Shown: piece after piece, positions 15,424 through 24,522 of the stretch | Layout of the letters: each line of letters starts with the position of its first letter | Position numbering within the stretch: position 1 is the stretch's first letter | From: Actinomycetota bacterium | GTDB lineage: Bacteria > Actinomycetota > Acidimicrobiia > Acidimicrobiales > Microtrichaceae | Direction: 5' to 3' | DNA: 64,000 bases | Assembly (NCBI GenBank): GCA_016703525.1 | Contig: JADJBW010000009.1 | Span: 62,001 to 126,000 of the forward strand | Translations under genes and position numbers: made by a program | Notes under the pieces: generated by a model | Told to the model about the DNA's origin: nothing | Databases searched by the model: none | What the model saw: the letters and a program-made list of their open reading frames with translations, nothing else

Positions 15424-17106
15424 GTGGAGGATGAGCCGAGAAGCCTCGCGGACCTGGTGGTTGCGATTGGGACGCCGGCCGCTGTGGTCGGCAGCGACGG
15501 GACGGTCGTCACGTGCAACGACGCATGGGAGCGCGAGCGCCCGCTGTGCGGACTCATCCTGGACGAGATCGTCCATCGGCGCGCCGAGCCGATCGACGAG
15601 CTGCTCGACGCCCGGCCGCGATTGGGCGTCCGGTTCCGGCGGATCATCGCCGACGGCGGCCACGACGTGTTCGACTGGCGCGTCCCCGGTGATCGCTCGC
15701 AGCGCGAGATCGAGGTGCGCCTCGGAGCGACCGGGACCGCCGGTCGGGTATTGGTCATGTGGAGCCCGCACGTCGACGAGATCGACCTTCGGTGCCGCGA
15801 CGCCGAACGCAATCGCCTGACGGGACTGCCCGGGCCGGGGCTGTTCCAGAACCTGGTTCACCGCGCCATCGTCGAGCGCCAACTCGACACGCCCGCCGTG
15901 ATGCTCATCGAGCTGGGAGGGCTGGCAGACCTGTCGCGCGAGCGGGGAGTCGAACTCGCAGACGAGGTCACTCGCTCGGTCGCGACGCGGCTCAAGGCAT
16001 GCGTTCGCGGGCGCGACGCCATCGGGCACAGCGCCGAACACGAACTCGCCGTGCTCCTGCCCGACGTCGGCGGGCCGTACATCGCCGAGATGGTGGCGCA
16101 TCGGCTGATCACCGAGTTGTCGCGTCCGATCGCGTCGTCGGGCGGCACGTTCGCGATCGCTCCGACGCTCGGCGTCGCGATCGTCGACGCTGCGGTCGAG
16201 CCGGCCGAGGCGCTGGCGATCGCGGCAGAAGAACTCGACCGGGCGCGCGAACGGCGAATGCCGCGTGTGTCCGTCGCAACGGTCACCTCGCGACTCGAGC
16301 AGCGCGAGTGCCCGGTCGGCGACCGACTCCGGCTCGACCTGAGCGCTCTCGATGTGGTCGACCTCGTGCCGCACTTCCAGCCGATCGTCGACATCGCGAC
16401 CCACACGGTGGTGGGGGCCGAAGCGTTGCTGCGATGGGCTCACCCCGAGCACGGGATCGTGCACGCGGCGGACTTTCTCGGCGCGGCGCTCGGCGGGGGG
16501 CTCGTCCCGCGGATCGCGGAACTCGCGCTGAGCGCGTCGATCGAGGCGTGGTCTGCGGCGCGCGGGCTGTTCCCGCACCCGCCCCCGCACCTGCTGCTGA
16601 ACGTCGGGCCCGATCAGCTGGTGGTGCGGGGTGCGATCGAGCACCTGTGCCGCCTGCTCGACGAAGGCGACATCCCCACCGAGGAGGTGGTGTTGGAGGT
16701 GACCGAGGAGGCGGTGCAGGGCGGCGACCTGTTGGCCGTGCTCAACCGGGCTCGTTCGCTCGGCATGCGCGTCGCTCTCGACGACTTCGGCAGCGGCCAC
16801 TCCTCGTTGGGTCGCCTGCGCGATCTGCCGGTCGACCTGATCAAGATCGACCGCTCGCTCGTCCGCGGGGTCGACCTCGACCGCCATGCACGCCAGATCC
16901 TGCGGTCGATCGAGCAGATGGCGACGCAGCTCGACATCGAGTGTGTCGTGGAGGGCGTCGAATCGGCGGCCGAGGCGGGGGCGGTGGCCGAGCAGGGCTT
17001 CCGGTATTTGCAGGGCTATCACCTCGGGCGCGCCATGCCGGCACGCGACCTGGTGGAACGGGCGCTGCGCGGGTGGCGGACGACGGGAATCGTGACGACC
17101 GCCTGA
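15424..17106 (+). CDS. PAS-like / degenerate GGDEF / EAL protein (cyclic-di-GMP phosphodiesterase)
   Basis: A 560-residue cytoplasmic protein. A PAS-like sensor covers about 1-110. A GGDEF domain at about 125-290 has its signature replaced by SAEHE, so cyclase activity is unlikely. An EAL domain covers about 305-550. The EAL catalytic set looks complete: EALLRW, LLLNVG, EVTEE, LDDFGSGHSSL, LIKIDRSLV, VVEGVES and LQGYHLGRAMP. It should hydrolyse cyclic-di-GMP to pGpG. There is no membrane segment or phosphoacceptor domain. It sits between lysA and hom, an unusual interruption of this biosynthetic block, with its own probable promoter. Confidence 0.88.
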   Translation: MEDEPRSLADLVVAIGTPAAVVGSDGTVVTCNDAWERERPLCGLILDEIVHRRAEPIDELLDARPRLGVRFRRIIADGGHDVFDWRVPGDRSQREIEVRLGATGTAGRVLVMWSPHVDEIDLRCRDAERNRLTGLPGPGLFQNLVHRAIVERQLDTPAVMLIELGGLADLSRERGVELADEVTRSVATRLKACVRGRDAIGHSAEHELAVLLPDVGGPYIAEMVAHRLITELSRPIASSGGTFAIAPTLGVAIVDAAVEPAEALAIAAEELDRARERRMPRVSVATVTSRLEQRECPVGDRLRLDLSALDVVDLVPHFQPIVDIATHTVVGAEALLRWAHPEHGIVHAADFLGAALGGGLVPRIAELALSASIEAWSAARGLFPHPPPHLLLNVGPDQLVVRGAIEHLCRLLDEGDIPTEEVVLEVTEEAVQGGDLLAVLNRARSLGMRVALDDFGSGHSSLGRLRDLPVDLIKIDRSLVRGVDLDRHARQILRSIEQMATQLDIECVVEGVESAAEAGAVAEQGFRYLQGYHLGRAMPARDLVERALRGWRTTGIVTTA

Positions 17107-17156
17107 GGGGCGGCGACGCCATCGGCATATGCGCACGGCCGAGTCGGATCGGCCGA

Positions 17157-17162
17157 TAGCGT
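17157..17162 (+). promoter_or_regulatory. Leaderless -10 box (TAGCGT) deciding the hom start
   Basis: TAGCGT is followed by 7 bases and GTG at 17170. The box overlaps the alternative GTG at 17161, which argues for 17170 as the start. Confidence 0.45.
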
Positions 17163-17169
17163 GCCGCCC

Positions 17170-18464
17170 GTGGATTCCAAGACCATCCGGATCGGGCTGC
17201 TCGGCTGCGGCAATGTGGGAGGTGCGCTGATCGCCTTGATCGAGCGCAACGGCGACGAGATCGCTACGCGCACCGGGGTACGCCTCGAGATCACCCGCGT
17301 TGCCGTTCGCTCGCTCTCGAAGGACCGCCAGGTCGCGGTCGACCCCGAGTTGCTCACCACTGACGGGCTCGAGGTCGTGGCGGGCCGCGACGTCGACCTG
17401 GTGGTCGAGCTGATCGGGGGGATCGAACCCGCCCGCGAGTTCATCACCGCAGCGCTCGAAGCCGGCAAGCCCGTGGTGACCGGCAATAAGGAGCTGCTCG
17501 CGAATGTCGGCGCGGAGCTCGCGGCGATCGCGGAGGCACACGGCGTCGACCTGCTCTTCGAGGCCGCCGTCGCCGGCGGCATCCCGCTGGTGCGGCCCTT
17601 GCGCGAGTCGCTGGTGGGCGAGCAGATCTCGCGGGTCATGGGCATCGTGAACGGGACGACCAACTTCATCCTCTCTCAGATGACCGAACACGGGACGGGC
17701 TACGCCGAGGCGTTGGCCGAGGCGCAGAGCCTCGGGTTCGCCGAGCGCGACCCAACGGCCGACGTCGAGGGGTTCGACGCCGCCGCGAAGGCGGCGATCA
17801 TCGCCTCGATCGCCTTCGGCGCCCGGGTCGTCGCCGGCGACGTGTACCACGAGGGCATCTCCGACATCTCCGGGGCCGACATCTCCTTTGCCGACCGGAT
17901 GGGGTATCGCATCAAGTTGCTCGCGATCTGCGAGTCGTTCGACGACGGCTCGGTGGCCGTGCGTGTGCACCCGGCGATGGTCCCGGCGGCGCATCCGCTC
18001 GCTGCGGTGTCGGGCAGCTTCAACGCCGTGTTCGTCGAGGGCGACGCCGTGGGCGACCTGATGTTCTATGGCCGCGGCGCCGGCGGGTCCCCGTCGGCCA
18101 GTGCGGTGCTCGGCGATGTGATCGACGCCGCGGTCAACCTGCGGAAGGGCTCACACGCATCGCTCGGTACGTTCACCCGGCGGCGCATCCGGTCGATCGA
18201 CGAGGTGAGCTCGGCGTTCTACCTCAACCTCGAGGTCGCCGACGAGCCCGGCGTGCTCGCCGCGGTCGCCGGCGCGTTCGGCCGCCACGGGGTGTCGATC
18301 CGCTCCATGGAGCAGGACGGCCTGGGCGATCAGGCCCGCATCGTGTTCATCACCCACGAGGCGGGGAGTCCGCGGTTCGCGCCACGCTCCAGGAGCTGAA
18401 CGACCTGCCCGCCGTGCGCCGGGTGAACTCGGTGCTCCGGGTCATCGAAGGGTCCGACTCGTGA
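17170..18464 (+). CDS. hom: Homoserine dehydrogenase with C-terminal ACT domain (probable frameshift near 18366)
   Basis: Reduces aspartate semialdehyde to homoserine with NAD(P)H. The N-terminal Rossmann motif GLLGCGNVGGAL, the TGNKELLA segment, VNGTTNFILSQM and GFDAAAKAAI are all present. The ACT regulatory domain begins near FYLNLEVADEPGVLAAVAGAF. After ITHEAG the frame loses one base near 18366. Restoring it gives ESAVRATLQELNDLPAVRRV to a stop at 18462-18464 that overlaps the thrC GTG, the expected coupled arrangement. The break is therefore probably an error. The ACT domain implies threonine feedback inhibition. Confidence 0.9.
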
Positions 18465-19873
18465 GGTACCTCAGCACACGCGGCGCCGCCGCTGAACTGC
18501 CGTTCGGCGACGTGTTGCTCGAAGGCCTCGCCACCGACGGCGGGCTCTACCTGCCCGATCGGTGGCCGTCGTTGCCCGCCGTCGCTGCGGGTGCTCGCTA
18601 CGCCGACTCGGCGGCCGAGATCATGTGGCCCTTCGTGGAGGGATCGATCGAGCGCGGCGAGTTCGCGCGCATCGTGACAGAGGCATATGCCACGTTCGAT
18701 CCGCCGGAGGGCTCGCTCGGCGATGTCGTTCCGGTGGTCGACCTCGGCGAGGGGCTGTGGTTGGCCGAGCTCTACTGGGGGCCGACGCTCGCGTTCAAGG
18801 ACGTGGCGCTGCAGCTCGTGGGGCGCCTATTCGATTACGAGCTGGGTCGCCGGGGCGACCACGTAACGATCGTCGGGGCCACGTCGGGCGATACCGGGTC
18901 GGCGGCGATCGACGCCTGCCGCGATCGCCGCAACGTCGACATCTTCATCCTCCATCCGGCGGGCCGGACCTCCGAGGTGCAGCGCCGCCAGATGACCACG
19001 GTCGATGCGCCGAACGTGTTCAACCTCGCGATCGAGGGCACGTTCGATGATTGCCAGGACATCGTGAAGGCGCTCTTCGCCGACGAGGCGTTCCGCCGCA
19101 CCCAGCGGTTGTCGGCGGTCAACAGCATCAACTGGGCACGCGTGATGGCGCAGATCGTCTACTACGCGACGTCCGCGGCCGAGGTGCGAGCCGCCGTCGG
19201 TGCCGCCGCCGATTCGCCGGTGCGCTTCAGCGTGCCGACGGGCAACTTCGGCAACATCTTCGCCGGGTACGCAGCGATGCGGATGGGGTTGGAGGTTGCC
19301 GAGTTGCTCGTGGCCTCGAATGTGAACGACATCCTCACCCGGTTCTTCACGACCGGCACGATGGAGATTCGCGGTGTCACCCCCACGCTCAGCCCGTCGA
19401 TGGACATCCAGGTGTCGTCGAACCTCGAACGCCTGCTGTTCGAGATGATGGGCCGACGCGGCGGCGAACTCGCCGAGTCGATGCAGCGGTTTCGGGCCGA
19501 GGGCACGGTGTCCGTCGAGCCCGAACGGCTCGCCTGGCTGAGCGAACGATTCAGCGCCGACCGGATCGACGACGACGAGTGCATCGAAGTGATGGGTCGG
19601 TATCACCGTGAACGCGGCGTGTTGCTCGATCCGCATTCCGCGGTCGGCGTCGGCGTGGCGGAGCGTCACCGGCGCGACGGTGATCACCCGACGATCTGCC
19701 TGGGAACGGCACATCCGGCCAAGTTCCCCGATGCGGTCGAGGCGGCGACAGGCACCCGCCCACCCCTGCCGGCGCATCTTGGCGATCTCTACGAGCGGCC
19801 GGAGCGGTACGACACGCTGCCGGCCGACGTCGACGCAGTCCGACAGTACGTGGCAGCCAACACCGCCGGCTGA
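18461..19873 (+). CDS. thrC: Threonine synthase
   Basis: A 470-residue PLP enzyme converting O-phosphohomoserine to threonine. It has the N-terminal Thr_synth_N domain (YLSTRG start, LATDGGLYLP) and PLP lysine K113 in LAFKD, then GATSGDTGSAAI and VPTGNFGNIFAGY. This is the longer subtype seen in enterobacteria and fungi. The GTG overlaps the hom stop, so the two are translationally coupled. The next gene replaces the usual thrB. Confidence 0.95.
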   Translation: MRYLSTRGAAAELPFGDVLLEGLATDGGLYLPDRWPSLPAVAAGARYADSAAEIMWPFVEGSIERGEFARIVTEAYATFDPPEGSLGDVVPVVDLGEGLWLAELYWGPTLAFKDVALQLVGRLFDYELGRRGDHVTIVGATSGDTGSAAIDACRDRRNVDIFILHPAGRTSEVQRRQMTTVDAPNVFNLAIEGTFDDCQDIVKALFADEAFRRTQRLSAVNSINWARVMAQIVYYATSAAEVRAAVGAAADSPVRFSVPTGNFGNIFAGYAAMRMGLEVAELLVASNVNDILTRFFTTGTMEIRGVTPTLSPSMDIQVSSNLERLLFEMMGRRGGELAESMQRFRAEGTVSVEPERLAWLSERFSADRIDDDECIEVMGRYHRERGVLLDPHSAVGVGVAERHRRDGDHPTICLGTAHPAKFPDAVEAATGTRPPLPAHLGDLYERPERYDTLPADVDAVRQYVAANTAG

Positions 19874-19908
19874 CCCCCGGAACCGAGCGACCGCGCCAGA
19901 ATGGCGGC

Positions 19909-21084
19909 GTGAAGTACGTCGTCTGCGTCCCCGATGGTTGTGCCGATGAACCGCTCGACGCGTTGGGCGGCAGGACGCCGCTCGACGTCGCGTCGATGCC
20001 CACGCTGACGGCGCTGGCCCGCCGCGGGACGGTCGGTCGCGCGGCGGTGATCCCGCCCGGGATGCCGCCGGGAAGCGATGTGGGCAACATGTCGATCCTC
20101 GGGTACGACCCCTCCGAGTTCCACACCGGGCGCGCCCCGATCGAGGCGGCCTCGCTCGGCCTGCGCCTCGCCGGCGAGCAGATCGCGTACCGCATGAATC
20201 TGGTGACGGTCGGCGACGACCAGACGATGGTCGATTTCGCCGGCGGCCACCCGGGCGACGACGAGGCCGCAGCGGTGGTCGCCGCGCTCGACGCCGAGTT
20301 GGGTCGAGGAGCTGGCTCGCCGGTGAGCTTCCACCCCGGCGTGCAGTACCGCCACATCATGGTGGCGCCGTCGTCCTGGATGGACGCCGAGTGCACGCCG
20401 CCGCACGACATCACGGGGCTGCCGGCCCGCTGGCCGGCGGGTGCCGCGGCGCCGCAGTTGCAGGAACTGATGGACGCCAGCCGTTCGGTGCTCTCGCGGT
20501 TCGATCTGCGGGCCAACATGATCTGGCTCTGGGGGCAGGGCCCGCAGCCGCGGATGCAGGGTTTCGCCGATCGCTATGGGATCTCGGGCGGCATCGTGAC
20601 GGCCGTCGATCTGGTGCGGGGGCTCGGCGTGTTGACCGGGCTCGACACGCCATCGGTCTCGGGCGCGAACGCCTGGTACGACACCAACTACGAGGGCAAG
20701 CGGGATGCGGCCATCGACGGCCTGGCGTCGGGAGCCGACCTGTACGTGATCCACGTCGAGGCGACCGATGAGGCGGGCCACGCGGGCAACGTCGAGGAGA
20801 AGGTGCGATCGCTGGAGAACTGGGACCGCCGCATCCTCACCGATCTCGTGGCTGGCCTCGACGCGATGGGGGATTGGCGCCTGCTGCTCCTGCCCGACCA
20901 CGCCACGCCGCTCGGGAGCCGCACGCACACGGCCGACCCCGTGCCGTACCTGCTGGTCGACTCGGAGGTGGACGGCGCGGGCGGTACCTACTCCGAGTCG
21001 GGCGTGGCGGGCGCACCGGTGGTGCCCGGTCACGAGCTGATGGGACGCTTGGTCGCCGGAGTCTCGAGCCCGACGCGCGGCTGA
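19909..21084 (+). CDS. Phosphoglycerate-mutase-like (ApgM family) protein, proposed homoserine kinase
   Basis: A 391-residue member of the alkaline-phosphatase-fold, archaeal-type 2,3-bisphosphoglycerate-independent phosphoglycerate mutase family. It starts VVCVPDGCADEPLDALGG (metal-binding Asp). The nucleophile Ser is in GSDVGNMSILGYDP, with FHTGRAPIEAAS, HVEATDEAGH and LLPDHATP as further metal ligands. A subgroup of this family found next to hom and thrC is annotated as a proposed homoserine kinase. Here it follows hom-thrC and no GHMP-type thrB is present, which supports that role. Glycolytic mutase activity remains the alternative. Confidence 0.8.
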   Translation: MKYVVCVPDGCADEPLDALGGRTPLDVASMPTLTALARRGTVGRAAVIPPGMPPGSDVGNMSILGYDPSEFHTGRAPIEAASLGLRLAGEQIAYRMNLVTVGDDQTMVDFAGGHPGDDEAAAVVAALDAELGRGAGSPVSFHPGVQYRHIMVAPSSWMDAECTPPHDITGLPARWPAGAAAPQLQELMDASRSVLSRFDLRANMIWLWGQGPQPRMQGFADRYGISGGIVTAVDLVRGLGVLTGLDTPSVSGANAWYDTNYEGKRDAAIDGLASGADLYVIHVEATDEAGHAGNVEEKVRSLENWDRRILTDLVAGLDAMGDWRLLLLPDHATPLGSRTHTADPVPYLLVDSEVDGAGGTYSESGVAGAPVVPGHELMGRLVAGVSSPTRG

Positions 21085-21103
21085 GCGCGGGTGGGGTTGT
21101 TGC

Positions 21104-21117
21104 TGGCGGTTCCGCCA
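21104..21117. terminator. Short perfect hairpin after the ApgM-like gene
   Basis: TGGCGG-TT-CCGCCA lies 20 bases after the stop codon, just before the candidate rho promoter. There is no T-tract. Confidence 0.3.
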
Positions 21118-21123
21118 CCCCGG

Positions 21124-21309
21124 TACGATGCGCGGCGGTGGGCACCGCCAGGTGATGGTCGGTGATCTCCCGCTGCGGTTGGCGCTCATGAGGGGACCTG
21201 TCCTCTGTCACGGGACAGCCGGTCGTTCTCGTTCCCCCGGTGAGTGTCGATGCAATGGCGGCGACGCGTGCCGGACGAATTTTTCCCCTGCCTACGGCAG
21301 AGAATTGGG
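21124..21309 (+). promoter_or_regulatory. Candidate rho promoter and long structured leader
   Basis: TACGAT at 21124-21129 would start a leader of about 180 nt before the GTG at 21310. The leader contains several short hairpins (GGCGGT/ACCGCC, CTGTCC/GGACAG, and CTGCC-TAC-GGCAG at 21288-21300) and a T5 run at 21280-21284, rare in this genome. Long leaders that mediate autoregulation are known for rho in other bacteria. Confidence 0.4.
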
Positions 21310-23124
21310 GTGTCCCCGGTGGCTGACGACGCTGCACATTTCGAGCGCTCGACCTTGGCGCGCAAGGACCGTACGGAGTTGGCGGCGATCGCCGAGGCCT
21401 TGGGTCGCAAGCCGGGCTCGCGTGCCAAGAAGGCGGAGATCGTCGATCTGATCCTCGAACTGACCGGCGTCACGCCGGCGGAGTCGGTCGACTCCACGGT
21501 CGGCGGCACGGTCGGCCGGTCGGCGCCGACCACGGACTCTCCGGAGCTGTTCGATGCCGTGGGCGAGCCCGCTCCGGCAGGGCAGCCGGCCGATGCCGTC
21601 GCGGTCGATGCGAACGGCAGCGAGGCAGCGTCGTCCGAGTCGTCGCCCGAGGTCCTCGACGCCTCCCCGGCTCACGACGCCGATGGCGCGGGCGCCGAGA
21701 CCGCCGAGACCGCCGAGATCCCCGGCGGCGACGACGCGGAACCGACCGAGGTCCCGTCGCCGGAGGGCGCACGGGCCGGGCGCACACGGGTCGAGCGCGA
21801 ACCCCGGGCGCCGGGTCGCGGCACGCCCGCTCCGTCGGCCCCGCCCCAGGTCGAGGGCAACGACGGCCCCACGAACCCCGAGGGCGGCGACGCGGCCGAC
21901 CCCGACGGCACCGGCCGCAACCGCCGGCGGCGGCGCCGCGGGCGCGACCGAGACGACGTCGTTTCCGCACCGGCGGCGTCGGTGGGGGACGACGAGCCAC
22001 TGACCGTGGCCGGCCTGCTTGACCTCCGTGACGACGGCTACGGGTTCCTCCGCGTGTCGAGCTTCGCTCCGACCCGCGACGACGTGTATGTGTCGGTGAA
22101 GCAGTGCCGGCAGTTCGGCCTGCGTCGCGGCGACCATGTGACCGGCGCTGCCCGCGCTCCGGGGCACAAGGAGAAGAACCCCGCGCTGGTTCGCATCGAC
22201 ACGGTCAACGGCACCGATCCCGAGTCCTCCCGGAGCCGGCCCCGTTTCGAGGAGCTCACCGCGGTGCACCCGTCCAGGCGGGTGACGCTGGCGAACCCGG
22301 CGCGACAGGAGCCCACCGGCCGCATCATCGACCTGCTGGCACCCCTCGGACTCGGCCAACGCGCCGTGATCGCGGCGCCGCCCCGCGCCGGCCGCACGAC
22401 GGTGGTGCGCTCGATCGCGGCGTCGATCGAGGCGCTGCATCCCGACCTCCACCTCGTGGTGCTGTTGGTCGACGAGCGCCCGGAGGAGGTCACCGACTTC
22501 CGACGGGGACTCACGACCGGTGAGGTGGTTGCGTCCACGGTCGATCGTCCCGCCGAGGAGCACGTCGGGGTTGCCGAGCTGACCCTCGAACACGCGAAGC
22601 GACTCGTGGAGTACGGCAACGACGTGGTGCTGATCGTCGACGGGTTGTCGCGGCTCGCCCGCGCCTACCAGCACGTCGTGGCGAGCCTCGGTCGAAGCAC
22701 CCTGTATGCGTCCGAGGTGGCCGCCGTGCAGCTGGCGAAGCGCTACTTCGGCGCGGCTCGGGCCGTCGAGGAGGGCGGTTCGCTGACGATCGTCGCCGCA
22801 ACCGTGTCCGAGACCGGCGCCGCGCTCGACTCGGCGCTCGTCGATGAGCTGTCGGCCATCGCCAACTCCGAATTGCACCTGTCCGGGCCGGCCGCTCGCC
22901 TGGGGATCCACCCGGCGATCGACGTTCGGTCGGGCGCGACGCGCCACGCTGAACTGCTGCGTGAGGAACGCGACGGCGAGCGTGCCGGAGCGGTTGCTCG
23001 TCGCCTCGACGACCTGGCGCAGCAGCAGGGCGAGGTTGCCGCGTTGATGTGGTTTCTCGACGCGCTCGCCCGGTCGGGCGACGACGACGCGCTCGCCGCC
23101 GGCCTGGCGTCGGAGCCGACCTGA
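21310..23124 (+). CDS. rho: Transcription termination factor Rho, divergent P-loop
   Basis: A 604-residue protein: Rho_N domain at about 10-60 (RTELAAIAEALGRKPGSRAKKAEI), a disordered acidic and Arg-rich insert typical of actinobacterial Rho (about 65-225), a cold-shock-like RNA-binding domain at about 230-310 (LDLRDDGYGFLR) and a RecA-like ATPase. The ATPase departs from the consensus. The P-loop reads APPRAGRTT, with Arg362 where the ATP-binding lysine belongs. The Walker B region reads IVDGLSRLARAY. The secondary-channel R-loop, normally KGTGN, reads SAIAN. Location before rpmE and prfA is the normal rho site. The start is uncertain between GTG 21310 and 21319. Confidence 0.85.
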   Translation: MSPVADDAAHFERSTLARKDRTELAAIAEALGRKPGSRAKKAEIVDLILELTGVTPAESVDSTVGGTVGRSAPTTDSPELFDAVGEPAPAGQPADAVAVDANGSEAASSESSPEVLDASPAHDADGAGAETAETAEIPGGDDAEPTEVPSPEGARAGRTRVEREPRAPGRGTPAPSAPPQVEGNDGPTNPEGGDAADPDGTGRNRRRRRRGRDRDDVVSAPAASVGDDEPLTVAGLLDLRDDGYGFLRVSSFAPTRDDVYVSVKQCRQFGLRRGDHVTGAARAPGHKEKNPALVRIDTVNGTDPESSRSRPRFEELTAVHPSRRVTLANPARQEPTGRIIDLLAPLGLGQRAVIAAPPRAGRTTVVRSIAASIEALHPDLHLVVLLVDERPEEVTDFRRGLTTGEVVASTVDRPAEEHVGVAELTLEHAKRLVEYGNDVVLIVDGLSRLARAYQHVVASLGRSTLYASEVAAVQLAKRYFGAARAVEEGGSLTIVAATVSETGAALDSALVDELSAIANSELHLSGPAARLGIHPAIDVRSGATRHAELLREERDGERAGAVARRLDDLAQQQGEVAALMWFLDALARSGDDDALAAGLASEPT

Positions 23125-23180
23125 CCCGTCGCCGCGAGCGACCGGCCCACCTCGGTGTGCGGCCACCCCGTATCGACCCC

Positions 23181-23186
23181 TAGTCT
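23181..23186 (+). promoter_or_regulatory. Candidate -10 box (TAGTCT) for rpmE
   Basis: TAGTCT ends 9 bases before the rpmE ATG, giving a leaderless or nearly leaderless mRNA. Confidence 0.4.
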
Positions 23187-23195
23187 GGAGCCCCT

Positions 23196-23471
23196 ATGAA
23201 GTCTGACATCCACCCCGACTACCGCTACGTCGTGTTCCAGGACACGTCGTCGGGCGACAAGGTTCTCACGCGTTCGACGATCCGCACGGGCGAGACGACG
23301 GTGTGGGATGACGGCAAGGAATACCCGCTTGCCAAGGTCGAGATCTCGGCCTTCACGCACCCGTTCTTCACGGGCACGATGAAGATCGTCGACACTGCCG
23401 GCCGCGTGGAGCGTTTCCAGAAGCGTTACGGCGAGCGCAAGCGCAAGGCCCCGGCGGCCGCCGCGGAGTGA
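23196..23471 (+). CDS. rpmE2: 50S ribosomal protein L31, type B (zinc-free)
   Basis: A 91-residue L31. KSDIHPDYRYVVFQDTSSGDK and YPLAKVEISAFTHPFFTG are diagnostic of L31, and the absence of the CxxC zinc-binding cysteines makes it the type B (C-minus) paralogue normally used under zinc limitation. An Ala-rich tail ends the protein. It occupies the usual rpmE position between rho and prfA, so here it may be the main L31 and not an accessory zinc-stress copy. Confidence 0.92.
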   Translation: MKSDIHPDYRYVVFQDTSSGDKVLTRSTIRTGETTVWDDGKEYPLAKVEISAFTHPFFTGTMKIVDTAGRVERFQKRYGERKRKAPAAAAE

Positions 23472-23511
23472 TCGCGGGTCGCCGGCCGCTCGGCGGCGGC
23501 GCTCTCGTCGC

Positions 23512-24512
23512 ATGACGGCACTGCCCGACGAACAGCGCTCCCGACTTCGCGAGGCGAAGGTGGGGGCGCTGGCTCGCGCTCGGATTCACCACGGCGAGTG
23601 GGCGACGGTGCCGTTTCCCTCGGGTGCGGCCGGCCGCCGGGTCCGGGCGGGGCCGCGTTGGTGCTCATCGAGAACGCCGACGAGCGGGCCCTCGGCCTGG
23701 CGCTGCTGTGGGCGGCCCGCCATGCGGCGGGCCCGCTGCACGTTGGGGTCGAGGCGACTGCGGAGATCGCGGCGCTGGTGGCTCGGCGCGCCGAGCCCTT
23801 CCGCGACGTGACGGTGTGGCATGTCGCCGCGCCGTCGATGACGCCCGCCGCTCCTGCGGCCATGCCGAATGCGGTCGCGGCCCCCGACTCCCACGACGGC
23901 CCCGCCGCCAAGCTCGTCGCAGCTGGGCTCGAGGTCGTCGTTGAGGACGGAATGACGAAGGGCGAGTGGAACGGGCTCGAGATCGTGCGGGTGGTCGGTT
24001 CCGACGCGCAGGTCGAGGTCGGCATCGGCCGGTTCGATCGCGAGATCGCGGCCATGATGCGCGCTGGCGCGGAGCCCGACGCGTCGATCGATCGGGCGTT
24101 GCAGCTCGTGCGCCGCCATCGCGTCGCCGGTGCGCCACCGCACCCGCTTCGGGACCTCGTTCCCGAGCGCTGGGTTCGGCGTTCGGTCGTTGAGCACCCC
24201 GATCTGGTCGGCGCCGCCTGGCTCCAGCCGGTCCCCACCACGATCGCTCCGAGGAACCTGCGCGACCGCCAGCCGGCGGCGGCGCTGGGGGAACGGGCGG
24301 ATGGGCGGCCGATCTTGGCCGTGTGCACCTCGGGCGCCGACCCCGATGTGGTGCCGACGGCGCTCGACACCCAGCGTTGGCTCGCTCCCGACGCCGAGGT
24401 GGTGATCGCCTCGGTGGAGGTCGCCGCCCGCGAGCTGTTCGTTCGCGTTGCGGAGCGATCGTCGGTGCCGGTGTCGTGGGCGACGGTCCCGGCTCCGTGG
24501 GCGCCGCGGTAG
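23512..24512 (+). CDS. Conserved hypothetical protein (probable frameshift near 23640)
   Basis: The N-terminal part reads from ATG 23512 (MTALPDEQRSRLREAKVGAL) to about 23635. The remainder is one base out of register and continues from GPGGAALVLIENADERALGL to the stop at 24512. Together they give about 333 residues with no membrane segment or motif I recognise. The C-terminal half alternates hydrophobic strands and Asp/Glu/Arg-rich loops (VEVGIGRFDREIAAMMR; AVCTSGADPDVVPTALD). It lies between rpmE and prfA, and the prfA promoter overlaps its stop. A ribosome-related role is only a guess from position. Confidence 0.6.
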
Positions 24513-24515
24513 GTT
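24510..24515 (+). promoter_or_regulatory. Leaderless -10 box (TAGGTT) for prfA
   Basis: TAGGTT is followed by 7 bases and GTG at 24523. The box includes the stop codon of the preceding gene. Confidence 0.45.
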
Positions 24516-24522
24516 CGCATCC

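Noticed and set aside
21292..23166. Long minus-strand frame (over 600 codons) opposite rho
   Set aside because: Its residues are Arg, Gly, His and Asp-rich with no domain, and it mirrors a recognisable gene. Typical of antisense frames in GC-rich DNA.
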